Assembly: GCF_017368795.1 (NCBI RefSeq)
Contig: NZ_JAFNLL010000002.1
Coordinates: 248,001-312,000 of the forward strand
Origin: Arthrobacter cavernae
GTDB lineage: Bacteria; Actinomycetota; Actinomycetes; Actinomycetales; Micrococcaceae
Direction of reading: 5' to 3'
Length of the DNA stretch: 64,000 bases
The notes below the pieces were generated by a model. That model had not been told where the DNA came from, made no database searches, and saw only the letters and a list, made by a program, of their open reading frames with translations. Below, piece by piece: positions 39,106 through 47,400 of the stretch (position 1 is its first letter; every line of letters starts with the position of its first letter). Position numbers and translations under genes: made by a program.

Positions 39106-39860
39106 TTCTTCTTCCCGGGAGCGTCCTCCCCGCCCACCTGGCGTATGACGCGCTGATCGAGGCTTTGGGGCCGGACGTCGACGCGGTCGCGAAGGACCTC
39201 GAGCTGTACGACGGCGATGAGCCACCGGACGGCTGGACCTTGGACACCGAGGTTGATGGCGTCCTGAGGGAAGCCGACGCCCGGGGCTGGGAGACGTTCC
39301 ATCTGCTGGGCTATTCGGGCGGCGGGGCTGCGGCCCTTGCCTTCGCCGCGAAGCACCCGCACCGGCTGCTCAGCCTGGCGTTGCTGGAGCCGGCCTGGGC
39401 CGGAAACTGGGGCTGGAGCCCCGCCCATGCGAGGTTGTGGCAGGACTACAACGCCCTGGACGCCTTGCCACCAGGGCAGTTCATGGCCGGTTTCATGCGG
39501 CTGGGGGTGAAGCCCGACGTCGTCCTTGCGCCTCCGCCGCAGGGTGACCCGCCGCCGTGGATGGCCAAGCGGCCGGCGGGGATCAGGGCGTTCCTGCGGA
39601 CGTTCGAGAACTACGATCTGGACCGTGGGCGGCTGGCGGCCTTCCGCCGGCCTGTGTTCTTCGCGCTCGGCGGGCTGAGCAACCCGGACGACTACGGCGA
39701 GGTTGCGGATCGTTTGTCCTCGGTGTTCCCGGACTTCCGGCTTGAGGTGTTCCAGGACCGTCACCATTTCGATCCCCCGCACCGGATCGAACCTGAACGG
39801 CTCGCAGCCATGCTGCGCGAGCACTGGGGGCGAGCTGCCGGGCGGGTTGCTGAAGGCTAA
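39087..39860 (+). CDS. Alpha/beta hydrolase
   Basis: A 257-aa alpha/beta-hydrolase fold protein. The nucleophile elbow is GYSGGG (Ser about residue 71), the oxyanion region is near ILLPGSVLP, and the late strand VFFALGGLSNPDDY precedes the likely catalytic His in QDRHHFDPPHRI. Substrate unknown. ATG 39087 is in a duplicated promoter-start element shared with the monooxygenase gene 1.5 kb downstream. There is no ribosome site, so translation is probably leaderless. Confidence 0.83.
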   Translation: MEPIRAILLPGSVLPAHLAYDALIEALGPDVDAVAKDLELYDGDEPPDGWTLDTEVDGVLREADARGWETFHLLGYSGGGAAALAFAAKHPHRLLSLALLEPAWAGNWGWSPAHARLWQDYNALDALPPGQFMAGFMRLGVKPDVVLAPPPQGDPPPWMAKRPAGIRAFLRTFENYDLDRGRLAAFRRPVFFALGGLSNPDDYGEVADRLSSVFPDFRLEVFQDRHHFDPPHRIEPERLAAMLREHWGRAAGRVAEG

Positions 39861-39876
39861 GCTGCGCAGGCCGATT

Positions 39877-39885
39877 TGCTACAAT
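39877..39885 (+). promoter_or_regulatory. Extended -10 promoter for the vapBC pair
   Basis: TGCTACAAT combines an extended TGn with a TACAAT -10 box. It lies within the direct repeat TTGCTACAATTGCTAC, a possible operator. CGGAGG at 39891-39896 is the ribosome site for ATG 39902. Confidence 0.55.
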
Positions 39886-39901
39886 TGCTACGGAGGCAGC
39901 C

Positions 39902-40168
39902 ATGACAACCATTCCGCACCGCGAGCTCCGCAACAACAGCAGCAAGATTTTGGAGCGCGTCAAGAACGGCGAAACCATCGATGTCACCAACAACGGTGAA
40001 ATCGCCGCCACACTGATACCGCCGTCGGCTTCGCCGTTCGAGCGCGCGCTGCTGTCCGGCAGCGTCCGAGCGGCGGCCCAAGACCCTGTCGATTTCCGCA
40101 TCCTGCCGCGCATCAAGAGCGTGACGAGCACGGAGGATATGCTGGCCGATCTGCGCGGTGACCGTTGA
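39902..40168 (+). CDS. vapB: Phd/YefM-type antitoxin
   Basis: An 88-aa type II antitoxin of the prevent-host-death fold: MTTIPHRELRNNSSKILERVKNGETIDVTNNGEIAATLIP is the N-terminal DNA-binding and dimerisation part; the remainder is the toxin-neutralising tail. CGGAGG lies 5 nt before the ATG. Its stop overlaps the start of the PIN toxin gene (TTGA), the usual arrangement. Confidence 0.9.
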   Translation: MTTIPHRELRNNSSKILERVKNGETIDVTNNGEIAATLIPPSASPFERALLSGSVRAAAQDPVDFRILPRIKSVTSTEDMLADLRGDR

Positions 40169-40557
40169 TCATCTACGTGGACACCTCGGCGGTTCTCAAG
40201 CTTGTGGTGGAGGAGCCGGAGTCGGAGGCCGTCGCGGAGTACCTCACAACGGCAGCCGGGCAGGGCGGGCGTCTGCTCGCGTCCATGCTTCTTTACACCG
40301 AACTGCACTGCGCTGCGCGGCGGCGAGGGATCCCCGGCGAGCTGGTGAACACGGTCCTGGGCAGTATCAACCTCGTGGACGTGGCACGTTCCGATCTCCT
40401 CTACGCCGCCGCGCTGCCCGGCCGGCTGCGGAGCGCCGATGCCATCCACCTGGCCACAGCGATCAGGCTCCAGACTGACGTCTTGGTGGCGTACGACGCC
40501 GAGCTGCTCGCCGCCGCCGTGGACGCCGGCGTGGGAGTGTTGACGCCGGGGACGTAG
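40165..40557 (+). CDS. vapC: PIN-domain ribonuclease toxin (VapC)
   Basis: A 130-aa VapC RNase. The acidic active-site residues are visible as D6 (VDTSAVLK), E46 (YTELHC), D92 (SADAIHLATA) and a later Asp in LVAYDAELLAAA. Such toxins cleave tRNA or rRNA. The start is TTG 40165 overlapping the antitoxin stop. Confidence 0.92.
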   Translation: MIIYVDTSAVLKLVVEEPESEAVAEYLTTAAGQGGRLLASMLLYTELHCAARRRGIPGELVNTVLGSINLVDVARSDLLYAAALPGRLRSADAIHLATAIRLQTDVLVAYDAELLAAAVDAGVGVLTPGT

Positions 40558-40578
40558 CCGGCCCGCAAGGCCTCCGTG

Positions 40579-40616
40579 AGGCGTAGAGTCTTTGTCCATG
40601 GAACCCCTTCGGGCCA
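40579..40616 (+). repeat. Copy 2 of a repeated promoter-start element
   Basis: Near-identical to 39068-39105: AGGCGTAGAGTCTTTGTCC, ATG, and GAACCCCTTCGGGCCAT. TAGAGT (40584-40589) lies 8 nt before ATG 40598. It covers the promoter and the first six codons of the monooxygenase gene. Confidence 0.75.
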
Positions 40617-41860
40617 TGGACACCCTCGTCATCGGCGGCGGCCAAGCGGGACTTGCGACGAGCTACTGGCTCGGCCGGGCCGGCGTCGGGCATGTTGTGC
40701 TGGAACGGCGCCCCGCGATGGGTGGTGCGTTCCAGGACCGCTGGGACGGGTTCTTCATGAACACGCCCAACTTCACGCTGGACCTGCCGGGGATGCCGTA
40801 TGACGGGCCGGAGCCGGAGGCGTTCATGCCGCGCGATGCCGTAGTGGAGCTCTTCCGGCGGTACGTGCAGGTGATCGGCGCGCCGGTCCGCACGGGCGTG
40901 GACGTGACGCGGGTAGCGGCGTCGCCGCCGGGCGGCTTCAGCGTTGAGACGTCGCAGGGGACGTGGCGGGCGCGGAACGTGGTGCTGGCGAGCGGCGCCT
41001 ACCAGGTGCCCAAAATCCCGCCCCTGGCCGCCGGCATTCCAGCGAACATCGTCCAGCGTCACACGCACCACTACCGCAATCCGGGGCAGCTGCCGGACGG
41101 TGTCGTGCTGATCGTGGGGACGGGGCAGTCGGGCGGGCAGATCGCCGAGGAACTGCACGCGGCCGGCCGCGAGGTGCACCTGGCGGTGTCCACGTGCCCC
41201 GAGGCGCCGCGCCGGTACCGCGGCCGCGACCTCATCTATTGGATGCTGGAGGTCGCCAAGCACGGGCCCGAGCTCGGGGTGAACGCCCTCACCCGGGAGC
41301 AGCTGCCCTCGCCCGCCGCGCGCTTCGCGTGCAACCCCCTGCTCTCCGGCACCGACGGCGGCCACGACCTCCACCTCCGGGATCTGGGCCGCCGCGGCAT
41401 GCACCTGCACGGTCACCTTGAAGCAGCCGACGACGGCGAGCTCACCTTCAGCGACGACCTCCCCGAACGCTTGGCTGCCGTTGAGGCCGGGTTCAGCCAG
41501 CGGGTGGGGCGGGCGATCGACGCGTACATTGCGGCCGCCGGGATCGACGCGCCCGAGGAGGCAGTCTCGCCGGTTGATGACTGGCTGCCGGATGAGCCTG
41601 TTCGGCTGAATCTGGCTGATGCCGGCATCACGTCCGTGCTGTGGGCCACGGGCTACCGGCTGGACCTGGGCTTCGTGGACATCCCCGTGCTGGACGAATG
41701 GGGCTACCCCCGGCACGTCGGCGGCGTCACGGAGGTTCCAGGGCTGTATGCAGTGGGGCTGCCGTGGCTGACCAGGCACTACTCCTCGCTGGTGGGCGGC
41801 GTGGGGATCGATGCGGAGTACGTGGCGGGGCGGATTGCTGAGGGTGAGCGTGGGTGTTGA
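40598..41860 (+). CDS. Flavin-containing monooxygenase-like FAD/NAD(P) oxidoreductase
   Basis: A 420-aa flavoprotein. FAD site VIGGGQAGLATSYWL near residue 10, a second NADPH-binding site LIVGTGQSGGQIAEEL near 175, and between them RHTHHYRNP, which resembles the FMO/BVMO fingerprint. The late ATGYRLDLGFVDIPVLDEWG block fits the group. Substrate unknown. ATG 40598 lies in a leaderless element; ATG 40616 (MDTLVIGGG) is the alternative closer to the FAD motif. Confidence 0.85.
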   Translation: MEPLRAMDTLVIGGGQAGLATSYWLGRAGVGHVVLERRPAMGGAFQDRWDGFFMNTPNFTLDLPGMPYDGPEPEAFMPRDAVVELFRRYVQVIGAPVRTGVDVTRVAASPPGGFSVETSQGTWRARNVVLASGAYQVPKIPPLAAGIPANIVQRHTHHYRNPGQLPDGVVLIVGTGQSGGQIAEELHAAGREVHLAVSTCPEAPRRYRGRDLIYWMLEVAKHGPELGVNALTREQLPSPAARFACNPLLSGTDGGHDLHLRDLGRRGMHLHGHLEAADDGELTFSDDLPERLAAVEAGFSQRVGRAIDAYIAAAGIDAPEEAVSPVDDWLPDEPVRLNLADAGITSVLWATGYRLDLGFVDIPVLDEWGYPRHVGGVTEVPGLYAVGLPWLTRHYSSLVGGVGIDAEYVAGRIAEGERGC

Positions 41861-41901
41861 TCTCTCCCCGTGGAGACCGGGACGCTGTCCGGCGAGCGCG
41901 G

Positions 41902-41907
41902 GATAAT
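41902..41907 (+). promoter_or_regulatory. Leaderless-type -10 element
   Basis: GATAAT lies 6 nt before ATG 41914. No Shine-Dalgarno sequence is present. Confidence 0.45.
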
Positions 41908-41913
41908 GGATTC

Positions 41914-42231
41914 ATGACCGATCAGGATCATGACCTTTGGGCTGAGTTCGACAATCTCAAGCCCGCGGGCCCGGACCGCGTGGAGGGGTACCCCGGCGGT
42001 GAGCCCCAGGGCTTTGGCTTCCGCACGGGCGTGCGCAGCGCCAGGGTGGCCCTCGGCTTCGCCATCTATGCCCTGGCCCTTGGAACGACGCCCGTCCTGA
42101 TCGGCGCGATCGTGTTCGCCGGCCAGGGCGAGTGGCTGCTGCTCGGACTGTTGGTGCTGATCGAGGCCGTATTCGTCTATGGCTTCAGGCAGTTGCTGCG
42201 GCAGGCGCGGAACCGGCGGGCGGGGCTGTAA
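41914..42231 (+). CDS. Small two-helix membrane protein, unknown
   Basis: A 105-aa protein with a 45-residue acidic/Gly-rich cytoplasmic N-terminus and two hydrophobic helices (about residues 48-70 and 74-95), ending in a basic tail (RQARNRRAG). No family recognised. It is the last gene of ordinary composition before the lower-GC restriction-type cluster. Confidence 0.68.
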   Translation: MTDQDHDLWAEFDNLKPAGPDRVEGYPGGEPQGFGFRTGVRSARVALGFAIYALALGTTPVLIGAIVFAGQGEWLLLGLLVLIEAVFVYGFRQLLRQARNRRAGL

Positions 42232-42401
42232 GGGACAGAGGCGCAACGTGAAGCAGGCACCGGAGATCAACGAAGTTCATCCAAATTGATCAACTTCCAT
42301 AGTGGTCCGTGACCCTGCTTTTCGTTCGCGTTCCCCTTCGGTTGGGCTAACAAATCTGCCTTTCTCAAGACTTTTGTCGACCGTTGAACGTCATCAGTCA
42401 T
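42232..42401. other. Intergenic boundary of the low-GC defence cluster
   Basis: About 170 nt between the small membrane protein and vsr. Base composition becomes noticeably AT-richer from about 42270. I see no direct repeat, tRNA or integrase that would define an insertion site. Confidence 0.4.
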
Positions 42402-42812
42402 TCAATCGTCCAAGAAGAGCCTGACATGACGGACGAGGTCCTCGCCGGCCAACACTTCACATTCCCAAACGTCTAGGTAGCCCCAACCCTGATCAACCAA
42501 CTGGACGCGCTGCTTGGCGTCCCGTTCCTGATTTTGCAGTCGCTTTTCAGCCCAGAACTCAGTGTTGCTTTTCGGTAGGCGTGATCCCACCGGACAGTCA
42601 TGCCCGTGCCAAAAGCACCCGTTGACAAAGATGACCTTCCTGCGCCCGGCGAATACTAAGTCTGGCTTTCCGGGCAACCGGCGATCGTGGAGGCGGTACC
42701 GAAGCCCGTCGCGATGCAAAATTCGCCGTAACATGATCTCTGGCTTTGTATCCTTGGAACGGATTTTTGCCATGTGGGCACTTCGCTGTTCAGGGCTCAT
42801 GAAGTCAGCCAT
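42402..42812 (-). CDS. vsr: Very short patch repair endonuclease
   Basis: A 136-aa Vsr endonuclease that nicks at T:G mismatches arising from deaminated 5-methylcytosine. Motifs: MSPEQRSAHMAKIRSKDTKPE at the N-terminus, GKPDLVF with the catalytic Asp, and FVNGCFWHGHDCP with the zinc ligands. The length is standard. It lies 114 nt downstream of the m5C methyltransferase, the usual pairing, and repairs damage caused by that enzyme. It is unlikely to be the restriction nuclease. Confidence 0.95.
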   Translation of the reverse strand: MADFMSPEQRSAHMAKIRSKDTKPEIMLRRILHRDGLRYRLHDRRLPGKPDLVFAGRRKVIFVNGCFWHGHDCPVGSRLPKSNTEFWAEKRLQNQERDAKQRVQLVDQGWGYLDVWECEVLAGEDLVRHVRLFLDD

Positions 42813-42926
42813 GTCTAAATTTTAGTTCCGCTCCGACCACACGCGGACGCTGTAGCTGGCGGTTGACCAGACAGGCCAGTGGCCGCGCCCTCCCGTGACG
42901 CTGAAGCTGGACGATAATCCGGGCAG

Positions 42927-44339
42927 CTATTCAGACGCCTTGATTCCCCGATACTCTGCCAGCAGCCCCGAGAGTAGGCCGCCCACTGCAAACGATTGCC
43001 ATGGTGATACCGCATTCCCCACCTGGGTGTACTGGGGTACTTCCAACTTCCGCCGATGCGCGCCAGTCGTTTCCCTACCGAGAAACTCGAATGAATCAGG
43101 AAAGCCTTGGAAACGCGCAAGCTCTCGAACCGTAAAGATCCGGGACTGCATGGGATGAACATAGTCGTCCGGCAGGGTCACGACGGTTCGGCTCGGTTCG
43201 CTGGCACTGAGCACCTTCTGACTGTGCTTCCGCGTAATAAGCTCAACACCGAGTTCCACCAGCTCGTCCAAGGAGCGGATAGTCCTTGCAGCTGGAGGCC
43301 GCGTCGAACACTGGAGATCCAGCGGAAACTCGACATTCGCCAATGCACGCTTCGCAGTCGATTTCTGACCCTCCGGGTCCAAGGAGCTCATTTGGCTGAG
43401 CAGCCTCTGGTCAATGCCATAACTGTGCAACATCCGATAGAACGAGAACCTCGTAACCACAATATCCGTGTGGCGTCTGGGCGTCTGGTTCGGGGGGTCC
43501 GTTGAAATTTCACGGCGTTTGGGACGTACGGCCTCCTCCGCTTGCCTCAGTCCGGCTAGGTACTCCCCGTTCCTGCCGGCGTCCGCAGCCTCCCAACCGC
43601 CTAGATCGGAGATGGCATCACGGATAGAGAATGCACGACCCGACATGGTGGTGGGAACAGGCGCTAGGGGCGGGACATCGCCCACAAGATCCACGAAGTC
43701 TGATTTCCAAATCCCAGGCGTCGCCAATATCCGTAGTTTTTTCGCAACGTCGCTCCGAAGCGCAATTAGCATGAGTCTGGGACGGAACTGGGGGGCTCCG
43801 TAGTGGACAGCATTCACACGAACGGCTTGCACAACGTATCCAGATCCGATGTTGGTCAGGGCGGCCTGCAGCTGGGAAAAAGAGGACTCTTCGCCCTTCA
43901 CGAAGCTCTGGCTCATGCCAACAACGTTCTCAATTACGACCGCTTTGGGCTCGGTACGTTCCACGAAGTCAAGGTATTCCCAGGCAAGGCGGTTCCGTAA
44001 GTCGTCCTTACGCCTACGACCGGCCAGAGAGAACCCTTGGCAAGGAGGCCCGCCAACCACGGCATCGAGATCCCGTTCTTTGAATCTCTCGATGAGGTCC
44101 CTATCGGCGAGCACGTTGGCCAGCTCAGTCACCAACACCTTGCCTTCGAACTGACGTCGGAGGCTGCGCTGCAGGTACTGCTGCCAGACACGCAGATCGG
44201 CCGCATCCGCGACATAGTTATGGAAAAAGGTTCGAGCGGCCATATCTGACTTCTCAACGGCCGCGACAAGGTCGCCCCCCGCCCGTTCCATGCCCAACGA
44301 GAGACCACCACAACCCGAGAACAGGTCAACGAACTTCAT
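42927..44339 (-). CDS. DNA (cytosine-5) methyltransferase
   Basis: A 470-aa C5-methyltransferase. Motif I is FVDLFSGCGGLSLGMERAG, motif IV GGPPCQGFSLAGRRR with the catalytic Cys near residue 100, motif VI VVIENVVGM, motif VIII QFRPRLMLIAL and motif X QVGNAVSPWQ at the C-terminus. The target-recognition region lies between VIII and IX (about residues 230-390). Target sequence unknown. ATG 44339 has no clear ribosome site; a GTG at 44342 precedes it. It follows the HerA-like gene by 61 nt on the same strand. Confidence 0.95.
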   Translation of the reverse strand: MKFVDLFSGCGGLSLGMERAGGDLVAAVEKSDMAARTFFHNYVADAADLRVWQQYLQRSLRRQFEGKVLVTELANVLADRDLIERFKERDLDAVVGGPPCQGFSLAGRRRKDDLRNRLAWEYLDFVERTEPKAVVIENVVGMSQSFVKGEESSFSQLQAALTNIGSGYVVQAVRVNAVHYGAPQFRPRLMLIALRSDVAKKLRILATPGIWKSDFVDLVGDVPPLAPVPTTMSGRAFSIRDAISDLGGWEAADAGRNGEYLAGLRQAEEAVRPKRREISTDPPNQTPRRHTDIVVTRFSFYRMLHSYGIDQRLLSQMSSLDPEGQKSTAKRALANVEFPLDLQCSTRPPAARTIRSLDELVELGVELITRKHSQKVLSASEPSRTVVTLPDDYVHPMQSRIFTVRELARFQGFPDSFEFLGRETTGAHRRKLEVPQYTQVGNAVSPWQSFAVGGLLSGLLAEYRGIKASE

Positions 44340-44400
44340 CACTGATACATTGTGCCAGAGCTACCCCTTCCTTGGGCACGGCGCAGCGTTCCTCTACTTG

Positions 44401-47400
44401 TCAAAGCCCGTACCGCTCATAGTAGGGCACCACACGAACGAACCGGCCTTCGTCATACCCTAGGGATTTGTAAAAGACCTGGTGTTGGCGCAGTTCGGGG
44501 ATGCGTCTGGGTACATCCTGTGAAAGGTCAGGCAGGCCCAGGGAAGCAAGCTCCCGTCCGCTTACCGATGGCACCTTGTGGATGAACCACGTCCGTAGTG
44601 GCTGTCCGTAGTTCTCGCGGCCTTCCTTGAAGTGCGACAGATATTGGGACGCCAACATCACTCCATATCCGAACTGCCGACCCTGCAGCATCAGATCCAT
44701 GAGGACCTGGAAGTCGTAGCGCATGATGTTGACTGCCTCGTCAACCAAAAGAAACGACTTCAAATATCGCAGCTGGTTGGGAGCGACCCCCTGAAACGGC
44801 GGCTTCTTCGTCCTCAGCATGTTGTCGTAATACAGGTTCAAGAACAGGGCGACAAGGGCGTTCTTGGCGCTTTGGTCCTGCCCCAGCCGGTCCAGCGCGA
44901 CAATCAGCACTTTGCCTTCGAGCAGTTCCCCAAACGGCTTTAGAACTCCCCTGTCGGCGCTGAAGATCTGGCTAAGAACAAAGCTGTCGAGTATGGATGA
45001 CACGGAATCTGGATTGCCCGACTTCTCCAGGTACGCAACCCTCACCTCCGCGAGTGTTGGTGGCCTATTGTCGTTCTGCTGATAGAGCTCCCTGACGGCC
45101 TCGTTCAAGAGGCTAGCTTGGACCGGACCCACGCCCCTGTAGATCTTCCGGAGCACGTCCACGAAGGCCGCCGCCTGTTGGTAGGGCAACTTTGAATGCT
45201 CGCCGGTCACCGGCATGAAAATGTTCACTGGTATCTGGTGTGGTTCCAAGACAACACCGCCGACTCGACTTACGAACTCTTCCTTCTGGAAGTCCCCCTT
45301 GTAATCGAAAATCAGCATGGACGTCGATTCAGAAGGCTGCTTTTCGCGGGCCTGCTCCCGGATCTGGGAGATCAGCGCCTTAACCAGTTCGGTCTTACCC
45401 GTTCCCAAATCACCGACGATTCCGACATTCATTTGATTGAGGTTCGTTGTGCTTGGCCAAAAATCAACTTCAGTTTTGCCAACAGAACCCAAGAGGCTGC
45501 CAACCTTGATGCGGACCCCATCCCCGGCAATACCGGCACGGTAGTCCGCCTCCACGTCAACGGGCAGGCCTGGTTCTGACCCGTCAGTCTCGGACTCGGT
45601 TTCAGCATCAACCCTGAAGGATCCAGGTGGTTCCTGCTGGCCTCTGGTGCTGACGGGCTCTGCCTCCGGATCGGCCGCATCGTGGCCTGCGGCTCGTGCC
45701 TGCCTGTCATCCGGATCGATCGGGTCTTCATCCGAACTGCCCTGCGCGGGAAGATCCTCATTGGCTGGTTCGGCCGCAGACCAGTCGACCAGATCGCACC
45801 AGCCCTCGATAACCGCGCGCTGATCGACTGTGTCCAAACCCTCAAATACTGTCGCGGTATCGGCGATCAACGCCCCAACTTGGAATTCCTCGCTGCCGAC
45901 CTTGCCAGCATAGAAGGCGTCACCCGTGGACGTCGTCGCGCCATGTTGCAGGTACGTGAGGAGCGGCCTACCTACGCGGACTTTCATTTGGCCATCCACC
46001 AAGGCCGATAAACGGCTGGCGAAGTCTTTCGGTGAACCGGCAAGAATATGGTTGAGGCGCGCCGCTGTCTCCACCAGTGTGGCCAAGCTGTTCATCCAGA
46101 TCACTCTGTCGGCGCCCACAACTTCAGCAGCCCTGTGCTCAATGCCTTTCAAAAGGCGATGGCTGGCTTCAAGCTGCGCAAGAGGTTCCTTTAACGCCGC
46201 CGAGTCTGGGCTTGGAAGTGTGGAACCGATCGATTCACCTTTGAGGCCGTAGCATTTGATCTCTACCGGAGAAAGGACAATCTGGTTTTCGTCCATCTCT
46301 ATGAAAAGCAAGTCAGCTCTACGCTGGTGCAGGCCATGGTTCGCCTGACCAGAAAGAGTGCGCAGGAAGTAGTCGGCGGCATCAATCGGAAGAACGAATC
46401 GGTTGGTTGTCCCGGAAGCCGCCCTGTCGAAAAGGCCAAATGTGAGGAAGAATCCGAGTGCGCCTGCCACATGCGTGCCGCCCATGGAGAGCAGCGAGGA
46501 TAAGCCAACTCCACGGCTGCCAAGTCTCGACATGACTAAAGCTTTGAGGGCAGACGAATTCTCTTGCCCGGTCGCTTTCGTCAGGAGACTTTCAAGTTGA
46601 TGCCCAAAGCTATCTGGGACTTTGGCGATGGCTACAAAGGGACGCCGTTCCATAAATGGAACATCCGCGGAGCGCTCGAAGACCGGCGGACGCCACTCCC
46701 ACAGCATGCGCGCACCTTCACCGTGCGCATCCATCAGCTCAGCCATGATCGCGGGACTGAGAAACGACTCTCCCATCACTGTCCAGTCTGCCGTTACGTC
46801 CGCTACATCACGTCGCATCATCCCGGCTTCAACGACAGGAGCAGAATCGTCGGACTCACACGCTTCGAGGGCGCGGCTAAAGGAGACCCACCCCATTTCG
46901 CCGGGAACCGCAGGATGGCTCAGGCTCAGCCGCCTCTCCGTCAGCCGATTCAGGTTGCTTTCGAATCGCCGAAGGGGCACGTTTCCCAGCACACCGTGGG
47001 CCTGCCCACCGTCCCCCACTCGGACCGTTGTGCCTGAGTCTTGCAGTAGCCGTATGTTGCACCAGACCTTTGAACCCGGGCGTGGGGCGTACCGGGACCA
47101 GGTCAACAGCATGTCGCGGTTGTCACGAACTAGCCTCGTGACCGCGTCCCGGGGAACAGGGCCCTCGCGCATCACGGAGTCGAGCACCCTTACGCCGCCC
47201 ACCAGCCGCCCAGTCTCGTCCTTGCCCCATTCCTCCGCGACGGCTAGGACCGAGTCATCGATTTCGGTGAGGCGTATCTGACGGTCATGAGCGTGCAAGT
47301 CCACTGTCAGTGTCGTGATGTGGGGATGCATCCTGCGGAAGGATCTCAGAGCCGCATCAACCGCTGTTGCGTTAAGTCCACTTACTGCCGTTCCCGGTGT

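Noticed and set aside
42402..42812. Vsr as the restriction nuclease of the cluster
   Set aside because: Vsr motifs are canonical for T:G mismatch nicking and its usual partner is an m5C methyltransferase.
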